DNA of 64,000 nucleotides, from positions 843,692 to 907,691 of the forward strand of contig NC_083871.1 in NCBI RefSeq assembly GCF_032452875.1, read 5' to 3'. The DNA is from Bos javanicus. Lineage: Eukaryota; Chordata; Mammalia; Artiodactyla; Bovidae. A program made the translations under genes and the position numbers. Positions 27,801 to 37,055 of the stretch are shown here, piece after piece (within the stretch, counting starts at the first letter, position 1; each line of letters starts with the position of its first letter). Below the pieces are notes generated by a model. That model was not told where the DNA came from. It searched no databases and saw only the letters and a program-made list of their open reading frames with translations.

Positions 27801-28599
27801 TTTGATTTCTTCTGTGATTTGTTGGTTATTCAGCAGCGTGTTGTTCAGCCTCCATATGTTGGAATTTTTAATAGTTTTTCTCCTGTAATTGAGATCTAAT
27901 CTTACTGCATTGTGGCCAGGAAAGATGCTTGGAATGACTTCTATTTTTTTTTAATTTACCAAGGCTAGCTTTATGGCCCAGGATGTGATCTATCCTGGAG
28001 AAGGTTCCATGTGCGCTTGAGAAAAAGGTGAAATTCATTGTTTTGGGATGAAATGCCCTATAGATATCAATTAGGTCTAACTGGTCTATTGTATCGTTTA
28101 AAGTTTGTGTTTCCTTGTTAATTTTCTGTTTAGTTGATCTATCCATAGGTGTGAGTGGGGTATTAAAGTCTCCCACTATTATTGTGTTATTGTTAATTTC
28201 TCCTTTCATACTTGTTAGCATTTGTCTTACATACTGCGGTGCTCTCGTGTTGGGTGCATATATATTTATAATTGTTATATCTTCTTCTTGGATTGATCCT
28301 TTGATCATTATGTAGTGACCTTCTTTGTCTCTTTTCACAGCCTTTGTTTTAAAGTCTATTTTATCTGATATAAGTATTGCTACTCCTGCTTTCTTTTGGT
28401 CCCTATTTGCATGGAAAATCTTTTTCCAGCCCTTCACTTTCAGTCTGTATGTGTCCCCTGTTTTGAGGTGGGTCTCCTGTAGACAACATATGTAGGGGTC
28501 TTGTTTTTGTATCCATTCAGCCAGTCTTTGTCTTTTGGTTGGGGCGTTCAACCCATTTATGTTTAAGGTAATTACTGATAAGTATGATCCCATTGCCAT
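24816..28599 (-). pseudogene. L1 ORF2 (endonuclease/reverse transcriptase), broken
   Basis: Homologue of L1 ORF2p, the endonuclease and reverse transcriptase of the LINE. The start at 28599 gives the endonuclease domain (NINGLNAPTKRQRL, CCLQETHLK, VGDFNTPL, RIDHILGHK). A frameshift in an A-run near 27945 ends that frame. A lost base near 27780 shifts into the frame with the fingers/palm motifs (NKSPGPDGF, MIISIDAEKAFDKIQHPFM), which appear to lack a few residues after LNKIIALKI. Another shift lies near 26740. A stop at 26547-26549 replaces a Gln codon just before the catalytic motif FADD (next to 26504). The C-terminal part then reads through to 24816. In the C-terminal zinc knuckle the His of C-X3-C-X7-H-X4-C is replaced by Gln (CWRGCGEKGTLLQ...). 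With at least four disabling lesions the protein is not made. Confidence 0.93.
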
Positions 28600-28650
28600 T
28601 TACTTTATTGTTTTGGGATCGAATTTATACACCATTTTTGTGTTTCCCAT

Positions 28651-29575
28651 CTAGAGAATATCCTTTAGTATTTGTTGGAGAGCTGGTTTGGTGGTGCTGA
28701 ATTCTCTCAGCTTTTTCTTGTCTGAAAAGCTTTTGATTTCTCCTTCATTGTTGAATGAGATCCTTGCTGGGTACAATAATCTGGGCTGTAGGTTATTTTC
28801 TTTCATCATTTTAAGTATGTCTTGCCATTCCCTCCTGGCTTGAAGAGTTTCTATTGAAAGATCAGCTGTTATCCTTATGGGAATTCCCTTGTGTGTTATT
28901 TGTTGTTTTTCCCTTCCTGCTTTTAATATTTGTTCTTTGTGTTTTATCTTTGTTAATTTGATTAATATGTGTCTTGGGGTGTTTCGCCTTGGGTTTATCC
29001 TGTTTGGGACTCTCTGGGTTTCTTGGACTTGGGTGATTATTTCCTTCCCCATTTTAGGGAAGTTTTCAACTATTATCTCCTCAAGTATTTTCTCATGGTC
29101 TTTCTTTTTGTCTTCTTCTTCTGGGACCCCTATGATTCGAATGTTGTAGCGTTTAATATTGTCCTGGAGGTCTCTGAGATTGTCCTCATTTCTTTTAATT
29201 CGTTTTTCTTTTATCCTCTCTGATTCATTTATTTCTACCATTCTATCTTCTAATTCACTAATCCTATCTTCTGCCTCTGTTATTCTACTATTTGTTGCCT
29301 CCAGAGTGTTTTTAATTTCATTTATTGCATTATTCATTATATATTGACTCTTTTATTTCTTCTAGGTCCTTGTTAAACCTTTCTTGCATCTTCTCAATCC
29401 TTGTCTCCAGGCCATTTATCTGTGATTCCATTTTAATTTCAAGATTTTGGATCAATTTCACTATCATTATTTGGAATTCTTTATCAGGTAGATTCCCTAT
29501 CTCTTCCTCTTTGGTTTGGTTTGGTGGACATTTATCCTGTTCCTTTATCTGCTGGGTATTCCTCTGTCTCTTCAT
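28651..29575 (-). pseudogene. L1 ORF1 (RNA-binding chaperone), one frameshift
   Basis: L1 ORF1p is a trimeric RNA-binding protein that packages the LINE transcript. The start at 29575 (MKRQRNTQQIKEQDK) opens a basic N-terminus followed by a coiled coil with heptad-like residues (IVKLIQNLEIKMESQINGLE). Near 29340-29350 bases are missing from an A-run, giving a premature stop after EEIKESIYNE. The downstream frame from 29337 (MNNAINEIKNTLEATNSRI) completes the coiled coil, the RRM-like region (RNEDNLRDLQDNIKRYNIRIIGVPEEE) and the C-terminal domain (ITADLSIETLQARREW), ending at 28651. Together the parts are ~310 residues, the normal size for the family. ORF2 begins about 50 bp after ORF1 ends, the normal L1 arrangement. 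Confidence 0.93.
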
Positions 29576-30682
29576 CTTATTTAAATTGCTGAGTTTGGGG
29601 TGTCCTTTCTGTATTCTGGCAGTTTGTGGAGTTCTCTTTATTGTGGCGTTTCCTCGCTGTGTGTGGGTTTGTACAGGTGGCTTGTCAAGGTTTCCTGGTT
29701 AGGGAAGCTTGTGTCGGTGTTCTGGTGGGTGGAGCTGTATTTCTTCTCTCTGGAGTGCAATGAGATGTCCAGTAATGAGTTATGAGATGTCTATGGTTTT
29801 GGGGTGACTTTGGACAGCCTGTATCTTGAAGCTCAGGGCTGTGTTCCTTTGTTGCTGGAGAATTTGCTTGGTATGTCTTGCCCTGGAACTTGTTGGCCCT
29901 TGTGTGGTGCTTGGTTTCAGTGTCAGTATGGAGGCGTTTAATGAGCTCCTGTCAATTAATGTTCCTTGGAGTCAGGAGTTCCCTGGAGTCGGGGTTTTGA
30001 CTTAAGCCTCCTGCTTCCAGTTATTGGTCTTATTTTTACAGTAGTTTCAAAACTTCTCCTTCTATACTGCACCATTGATAAAACATCTACATTAAAGATG
30101 AAAAGTTTCTCTACCGTGAGGGTCACTCAGAGAGGTTCACAGCGTTACATGGAGAAGAGAAGAGGGAGGAGGGAGTTAGAGATGACCCAAATGAGATGAG
30201 GTGGAATCAATAGTGGAGAGAGTGGGCTAGCCAGTAGTCACTTCCTTATGTGCACTCCACAACTGGACCGCTCAAAGATGTTCACGGAGTTATACAGAGA
30301 AGAGAAGAAGGAGGAAGGAGACAGAGGTGGCCAGAAGGATAAAAGGGGGAATGAAAAGGAGGGAGACAGATCCAGCCAGTAATCAGTTCCCTAAGTGTTC
30401 TCCACCGTCTGGAACACACAGACATACACAGAGTTGGGTAGAGTAGAGAGGGGTTAGGGAGGAGACACAGGCAACCTGGTGGAGAAAAAGGAGAGTCCAA
30501 AGGGAGGGAGAGCAGTCAAGCCAGTAATCTCGCTCCCTAGTGAAAAATGGGTACTGAAGATTGGGTTCTTAAAGGTATAAAATTGGTAACAAATACACAA
30601 AAGCAAAAATTAAAAATCTAGAGTAGAGTTTGGAATTTCAAAAATACGATGTTAAAGAAAAGAAGAAGGAAAAGAAAGAGAG

Positions 30683-30697
30683 AAAAAATGAACAAAC
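30683..30697. repeat. Target-site duplication of the nested L1, left copy
   Basis: AAAAAATGAACAAAC, matched by AAAAAACGAACAAAC at 31696-31710 with one TG/CG difference. The surrounding sequence is 5'UTR of the large L1, so the nested element inserted into it. Confidence 0.75.
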
Positions 30698-31320
30698 ACC
30701 CAATCAAAAAGTGGGCCAAAGAACTAAATAGACATTTCTCCAAAGAAGACATACAGATGGCTAACAAACACATGAAAAGATGCTCAACATCACTCATTAT
30801 CAGAGAAATGCAAATCAAAACCACTATGAGGTACCATTTCACACCAGTAAGAATGGCTGCAATCCAAAAGTCTACAAATAATAAATGCCGGAGAGGGTGT
30901 GGAGAAAAAGGAACCCTCTTACACTGTTGGTGGGAATGCAAACTAGTACAGCCACTATGGAGAACAGTGTGGAGATTCCTTAAAAAACTGAAAATAGAAC
31001 TGCCTTATGATCCAGCAATCCCACTGCTGGGCATACACACTGAGGAAACCAGAAGGGAAAGAGACACGTGTACCCCAATGTTCATTGCAGCACTGTTTAT
31101 AATAGCCAGGACATGGAAGCAACCTAGATGTCCATCAGCAGATGAATGGATAAGAAAGCTGTGGTACGTATACACAATGGAGTATTACTCAGCCATTAAA
31201 AAGGATACATTTGAATCAGTTCTAATGAGGTGGATGAAACTGGAGCCTATTATACAGAGTGAAGTAAGCCAGAAGGAAAAACATAAATACAGTATACTAA
31301 CACATATATATGGAATTTAG
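30698..31320 (+). pseudogene. L1 ORF2 C-terminal fragment in the nested L1
   Basis: Uninterrupted frame of ~207 residues from PIKKWAKELNRHFSKEDIQMAN to the natural ORF2 end (HIYGI). It contains the intact L1 zinc knuckle C-X3-C-X7-H-X4-C (CRRGCGEKGTLLHCWWEC) and the conserved WRFLKKL and LPYDPAIPLLGI stretches. It lacks endonuclease and reverse-transcriptase catalytic regions, so it is a relic. Its reading frame is less damaged than that of the host L1. Confidence 0.9.
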
Positions 31321-31695
31321 AAAAATGGTAACAATAACCCGGTGTACGAGACAGCAAAAGAGACACTGATGTATAGAACAGTCTTATGGACTCCGTGGGA
31401 GAGGGAGAGAGTGGGAAGATTTGGGAGAATGGTATTGAAACATGTAAAATATCATGTAAGAAACGAGTTGCCAGTCCAGGTTCGATGCACGATACTGGAT
31501 GCTTGGGGCTAGTGCACTGGGACGACCCAGAGGGATGGTATGGGGAGGGAGGAGGGAGGAGGGTTCAGGATGGGGAACACATGTATACCTGTGGTGGATT
31601 CATTTTGATATTTGGCAAAACTAATACAGTTATGTAAAGTTTAAAAATAAAATAAAATTTAAAAAAAATAAAATAATTCTTAAATACAGGAAAAA
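30698..31695 (+). mobile_element. 5'-truncated L1 nested in the large L1
   Basis: A ~1.0-kb L1 3' end on the plus strand, opposite to its host element. It begins abruptly in ORF2, carries ~620 bp of ORF2 C-terminus, then a ~330-bp 3'UTR with GTTCAGGATGGGGAACACAT and ATATTTGGCAAAACTAATAC, and ends in an A-rich tail (about 31640-31695). A 15-bp target duplication with one mismatch flanks it (30683-30697, 31696-31710). Five-prime truncation with a poly-A tail and duplication is typical of L1 insertion. It must postdate insertion, or at least formation, of the large L1. Confidence 0.93.
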
Positions 31696-31710
31696 AAAAA
31701 ACGAACAAAC
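31696..31710. repeat. Target-site duplication of the nested L1, right copy
   Basis: AAAAAACGAACAAAC; partner of 30683-30697. The host L1 5'UTR resumes immediately after it with ACAAACAAGG-type sequence. Confidence 0.75.
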
Positions 31711-33760
31711 AAAAACAAACAAGGTCGTGAAAATTATAAAGAAAATATAGGTACAAAATTGATAACTAATACCAAAAAGCAAAAGTTAAAAATCTAGAGT
31801 AGAGTTTGGAATTTCAAAAATACAATGTTAAAAAAAAGAAGAAGAAAAATAAAGACAGAAAACAAACTAACAAACAAAAACAAACAATGTTGCAAAAATT
31901 ATAAAGAAAATACAGGTACAAAATTGATATCAAATACCAAAAAGCATAAATTAAAAATCTAGAGTAGAGTTTGGAATTTCAGATATACAATGTTATATAA
32001 AAGAAGAAGAGAAATAAACAGAGAAAAAAAAAGTCACAGAAATTATAAAAAAACTATAGATACAAAATTGATAACATATACCAAAAAGCTAAAATTAAAA
32101 ATCTAGAGTAGAGTTTGGAATTTCAAAAATACAATGTTAAAGAAAAGAAGGAAAAAAAAGGACAAAAAAATATAAAAATATATATATATGAAGTTTGCTG
32201 AAGAAGAAAAAAATAGGGTCTTTTTTTTTTTTTTTTTTTGCAAAGTAATAGGTTATAAAAGTGAAATTTAGAGGAACAATAGAGGACTTAAATTTTTTTT
32301 AAAAAAAATTTAAAAAAAGAGAAAGAATGATCGTAAAAATAGTAAAAATATATCTAGGACTTTCTCTGGTTTTGTTGTGAGTATTGTGAGTTCAGTTCAT
32401 TTTTGGCTAGTTCCTTGGTCCGACTTACATTTCTCAAGATCTATAGGCCCCTTTCTATGTAGTCCTTAGTAACCACAGGTTTTTAATCTATTGCCTGTAG
32501 CTTCCAAGGCATTTCCCTCTGTTATAGCTTCTTCTGTTTGCTGGTCTCTTCAGTGTCTGGTTTCGGCCCTGACACAAAGGGGACGGTGGAGGACACTTTT
32601 TTTTTTTTTTTTTTTTTTAGGCTCACTTGTTCAGTCACACTGTGGGGAGGGAGGGAGGGAGGGAGGTTGCAAACAAATAACACTGGCGTGCGCTCGCAGT
32701 GCCTCAGCCACACTGGGTCTGCCCCCGCTCACGGAGCGTGTAGCCTCCCTGCCCACACTGCTGGGGCTCTAGGTTGTTCTGCCGGGAAACATCCGAGGCC
32801 GGCTCTGGGCTGCCTTCACTTCCAGGTGCAAGCCGCTTAGGTTCAGGCACTCGGGTAGTCCTCAGAGGCACAGACTCGGTTGGGCCTGCGTTTTGTGCTC
32901 TTCCCAGGCCTGAGCAGCTCAGGTGATGAGGTGTTCAGCGAGCGCCATTGCTGCAACTTATCACCTCCCTGCCACTTGATTATATGGGTGTACAACCGGC
33001 GCACCTTCTCAGGCAGATGTTGACCGTCCAGACCCCCAAGAAGTTTTAGTTAGCAAAGAAGCCTGCTTACAGGTTTATAGATAATGTCTCTCTGGGGCTG
33101 CGATTGCCCCCTTCCAGCTCTGGCTGCCTGTCACTGGAGGGGGAAGGTCTGCAGCCGGCTATCTCTGTTCAGTCCTTTGTTCCGTGCTCACGCCTGGCGG
33201 TGTCTTAGGTTAGGGCCAGCTTTTCGCGTGGTAGATATCCCACAGTCTGGTTTGCTAGCCCAAATTATTTCTCTCAGATAGCGCTCGGGGTATTCAGGCC
33301 AGGTTCTTACTCTGAGCGATGCAGCCTGCGCCGCCTCCCTGCCCAGTCCCCACTTGCTAATGGCGTGTGCAGGCGTCTGCACTGCTTCTCCACTGGGAGA
33401 GTTACCGTAGGGTTTGAAATCGGCGAGTTTTAATTGTTTATTTATTTTTTCTCCCTGTAATGTTGCCCTCTGTGCTTCCAAATCTCGGCACACATTCGGC
33501 AGTGAGAAGGTTTCCTGGTGTTTGGAAACTTCTCTCTTTCTAAGACTCCCTTCCCAGGACGGAACTTCATCCCTCCCTCTTTTGTCTCTTTTTTTGTCTT
33601 TTATATTTTTTCCTACCTCCTTTTGAAGACTTGGGTTGCTTTTCTGGGTGCCTGATGTCCTCTGTCGGCATTCAGAAGTTGTTTTGTGGAATTTACTCGA
33701 TGTTTATATGCTTTCTGATGAATTTGTGGGGGATAGAGTGTTCTCCCTGGCCTACTCCTC

Positions 33761-33770
33761 GCCATCTTGG
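33761..33770 (-). promoter_or_regulatory. YY1-type motif at the L1 5' end
   Basis: The minus strand reads CCAAGATGGC about 10-20 nt from the L1 5' end. This matches the YY1 core (AAGATGGC), and mammalian L1 promoters carry a YY1 site at the equivalent place that sets the transcription start. Motif and position are seen; function is inferred. Confidence 0.55.
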
Positions 33771-33780
33771 ATCCTCCCCT

Positions 33781-33790
33781 ATTCCCCTGC
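33781..33790. repeat. Target-site duplication of the large L1, right copy
   Basis: ATTCCCCTGC directly after the L1 5' end; partner of 24628-24637. The satellite unit continues as ATAGTCTGGAAGGG, where intact units read TTTGTCTGGAAGGG. Confidence 0.75.
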
Positions 33791-36700
33791 ATAGTCTGGA
33801 AGGGCTTCCCGACTTTCCCGTCGCAATTCAGGATGAGGCCGGTCTCACGAAGAAATTCGAGACGTAGCCTCGTGGGTGGTGCCACATTCGGAAGGACCCT
33901 GATTTCCCGGTCTACTCTTGATAAGAACCCGATGCCCGGACACCTCTTTCGAATGCAACCCTGTGGATGAAGTTGCAACACGAAGGGGCCCTGACACCCC
34001 CGAGCATTGTCCAGAAAACCAGTAGGTTTCAAATTCAGCTCGACAAGTGGCCTGTCACACCGTGAACACCTCGACAGGCAAGCGGAGTTTCATGCCTCAA
34101 CACAAGACGAGGCCTGCCTCTCCTGTCCCAACTCTGCAGGGACCCTGTGATCGGAGTAGAGAAATGGAGAGGAACCCTGAGGTTCCTGCGTCAACTCGGA
34201 ACAAGGCCCTATTCATTACACCAAAACCAGTGGAGTCCCGAGAGGGCCCTCCCAACCCCACAGTATCCCTGAGTTTTCAGAGGCACCCTGAGAAGCTCCC
34301 TGAGGTCACCGGCACAAGTCGAGGGAACCCAGGGTTTCCTGCCACAACCCGAGAAAGACCTCGAGAGTCCTTCTTCAACGCGTCTTGAGTCCCGATTCCC
34401 CTAGCATGACTCGAGAGCAATGACCCGCTCCCCCTCGCCACTCGCATGGGAGACCTGACTTCCCTGGCGCCACACGAGAGGCTCCCTGAGCTCCCCGTCG
34501 TACCTCGTGGGAAACCCCACACTGACGCCACAGCTCGATAAAAAGCAGGAGGCGCCCCGATCATCGCGAGATGAGGGCCTTCGTTTCCTGCATGGCCTAG
34601 AGAGCAATCCCGAGTCCTCTCTCCAAACACCACAAGAGGCTTGACTCCCTTTAGGCCACTCAGTGGGCTCCAAGTGTTACCCGTCAGGACTCGAGAGGAG
34701 AGCGGAGTTCTTTGCTTCCATTCGAGAGGAGGCCTGACTCCCCGGGTGAGTCTGGAATGCAACCCCGAGATCCCTGTCGCCCCTGGAGAGGAACATTAGC
34801 TTTTGGACACAAGCATAGATAAGGTCTATTTGCCCTGCTGTGACTCCAGAGCAATCCCCCGCTCTCCTGGGCAACTCGAATGCAAGATTGGACTTCCCTT
34901 GGCCAACACAAGAGGCATCCTGAATTACCTGTTGTAAATCGAGAATCCCACCGCAACTCGAGAAAAACCACGTGGTTCCCCCACGATCGAAAGATGAAGC
35001 CTTTTCCCGCGACGGCGTCTCCAGAGAAGGCCCACGTTCCATCTTGAAAGTCGAAAGGATACTTGGCAGCCTTGATAAGACCCACAAAGTTGCCCGACAT
35101 ACCAGTCTCCCTCGAGAGGAACACCGAGGTTCCCGGCACCACTTCCTCTGAGACCCTTCTCCCCTCCTGATCTCGACAGGCGTGTCGATTCCCCTGCTTC
35201 GTCTGGAAGGGGTTCCTGACCTTCCTGTGTCACCTCAGGATGAGGCCGGTCTCATGAAAAAATTCGAAAGGTGGCCTCGTGGGTGGTGCCACATTCCGAA
35301 GGACCCCGATGTCCCGGTCCGCTCTTGATAAGAACCCGATGCCCAGACACCTCTTACAATGCAACCCTGTGGATGAAGTCACCAAAGGAAGGGGCCCTGA
35401 CACCCGCGTTATCGTCCGGAAAAACTAGTAGGTTCCAAATACAGCTCGACAAGTGGCCTGTCACCCTGTGAACACCTCGAGCGGCAAGCGGAGTTCCATG
35501 TCTCAACCCAAGATGAGGCCTGCCTCTCCTGTCCCAACTCTGCGGGGAGCCTGCGATTGGAGTACAGAAATGGAGAGGAACCCTGAGGTTCCTGCCTCAA
35601 CTGGAGATGAGACCCTCTTCCATTGCACCAAACCCAATGGTGTCCCGAGAGGCCCCTCCCAACTCCACAGTATCCCTGACTTCTCAGAGCCACCCTAAGA
35701 AGCTACCTGAGGTCACCGGCACAAGTCGAGGGAACCCAGGGTTTCTTGCCGCAACCTGAGAAAGACCTTGAGCGTCCTTCTTCAACGCATCTTGAGGCCC
35801 GATTCCCCTACCATGACTCGAGAGCAATGACAGGCAACCCCTCGCCCATTGCATGGGAGACTTGACTTCCCTGGCAGCACATGAGAGGCTCCCTGAACTT
35901 GCGGTCATACCTCGTGAGAAACCCGACACTGGCGCCGCCACTGGAGAAAAACTCCGAGACTCCCACGTCATAGGGAGATGAGGGCCTTCGTTTCCTGCAT
36001 GGCCTGGAGAGCAATCCCGAGTCCTCTCTCCAAACTCCACAGGAGGCTTGACTCCCTTTTGGCTACTCAGTGGGCTCCAAGAGATACCCGTCGCGACTCG
36101 AGAGGAGAGCGGAGTTCTTTGCTTTCACTCGAGATGAGGACTGACTCCCCAGGTGAGTCTGGAATGCAACCCCGAGATCCCTGTCGCCCCTGGAGAGGAA
36201 CATTAGTTTCTGGACACAAGCCTAGATGTGGTCTATTTGCCCTGCAGTGATTCGAGAGCAATCCCGAGCTCTCCCTCACACCTCGAATGGAAGATTGGAC
36301 TTCCCTGGGCCAAAAAAAGAGGCATCCTGAATTCCCCGTCGTAACTCGAGAATCCCGCCGCAACTCGAGAAAAAACAGGTGGTTCCCCTGCCATCGCAAG
36401 ATGAAGCCCTTTCCCGAGACAGCATCTCAAGAGAAGTCCCAAGTTCCGTCTTGAAGGTCAAAACGGTACTTGGCACCCTTGATGCGACCCAAAAAGTTCC
36501 CCAACATACCGGTCTTCCTCTAGAGGAACTCCGAGGTTCCCGGCACCACTTCCTCTGAGCCCCTGCTCCCCTCCTGATCTCGACAGGAGGGTTCATTCCC
36601 CTGCTTTGTCTGGAAGGTGTTCCCGACCTTCCCGTCGCACCTCAGGATGAGACCGGTCTCACGTGGGAATTCGAGACGGAGCCTCGTGGGCGGTGCCACC

Positions 36701-37055
36701 TTCCGAAAGACCCCAATTTCCCAGTCCGCTCTTGACAAGATCCCGATGCCGGGACACCTCTTTGATCGAAATCCTGTGGATGAAGTCGCAACACAAAGGG
36801 GCACTGACACCCTCGTGCAACGTCCGGAAAAACCCGCAGTTTCCAAATACAGCTCGGATGTGGCCTGTCACCCCGTGCACACCTCGAGAGGCAAGCGGAG
36901 TTCCATGCCTCAACACAAGACGAGGCCTGCCTCTCCTGTCCCAACTCTGCAGGGACCCTGGGATCGGAGTCAGAAATGGAGAGGAACCCTGAGGTTCTGG
37001 CCTCAAGTCGGGACGAGGCCCTCTTCCATTGCACCAAACCCAGTGGAGTCCACAA
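33781..37055 (-). repeat. Satellite I array, block B (inverted), right part
   Basis: Reverse-oriented ~1.40-kb units continuing the block interrupted by the L1. Reverse landmarks end at 34221, 35628 and 37034 (spacings 1407 and 1406). The inverted orientation ends within about 37050-37060: normal sequence CCCAGTGGAGTCC is followed by ACAAAGGC and then by TTTTTCTCGAG in forward orientation. Confidence 0.93.

Larger units (their letters stand above)
30611..32250 (-). repeat. Tandem 144-165-bp repeats in the L1 5'UTR (interrupted)
   Basis: The string TAAAAATCTAGAGTAGAGTT followed by TGGAATTTC recurs at 30611, 31787, 31952 and 32096. After subtracting the nested L1 (1013 bp including one duplication copy) the spacings are 163, 165 and 144 bp. 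Each copy also carries GTACAAAATTGATA and CCAAAAAGC motifs. The arrangement resembles the promoter monomers of some mammalian L1 leaders, but whether these copies have promoter function is not shown by sequence. Confidence 0.8.
24638..33780 (-). mobile_element. Nearly full-length L1 (L1_BT-type) LINE, inactive
   Basis: Read on the minus strand, the element starts at 33780 with the ruminant L1 5'UTR (GGAGGATCCAAGATGGCGAG). It runs through a long 5'UTR, ORF1 (from 29575), ORF2 (from 28599) and a short 3'UTR, ending in TA repeats and oligo-A (oligo-T at 24638-24648 on the plus strand). Without the nested 1.01-kb insertion it is ~8.1 kb, close to the ~8.4 kb I recall for full-length L1_BT. It lies inside one satellite unit and is flanked by an imperfect 10-bp target duplication, so it arrived by ordinary target-primed reverse transcription after the array existed. 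Both reading frames are broken, so it cannot move itself. Its 3'UTR stops ~235 bp earlier than that of the nested L1, suggesting a different subfamily or premature polyadenylation. Confidence 0.95.
29576..33780 (-). promoter_or_regulatory. L1 5'UTR / internal promoter region
   Basis: About 3.2 kb of non-coding L1 leader once the nested insertion (30698-31710) is removed. It is recognisable as ruminant L1 leader from its first bases (33780 downwards) to the ORF1 start. It falls into a GC-rich, CpG-containing first part (about 32640-33780), an A/T-rich middle part with tandem repeats (about 30600-32330) and a pyrimidine-rich part with CTCTCTCC-type tracts on the minus strand (about 30100-30540). 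Simple repeats include T20 at 32221-32240, T18-19 near 32598-32618 and a GGGA tract at 32644-32668. In the L1 family this region holds the RNA polymerase II internal promoter; activity here is unknown. Confidence 0.8.

Noticed and set aside
32491..33281. GC-rich stretch with several 60-100-codon frames, possibly a CpG-island gene
   Set aside because: It is the GC-rich part of the L1 5'UTR, continuous with the L1 5' end at 33780. The frames are short, mutually overlapping and cross T- and GGGA-tracts.
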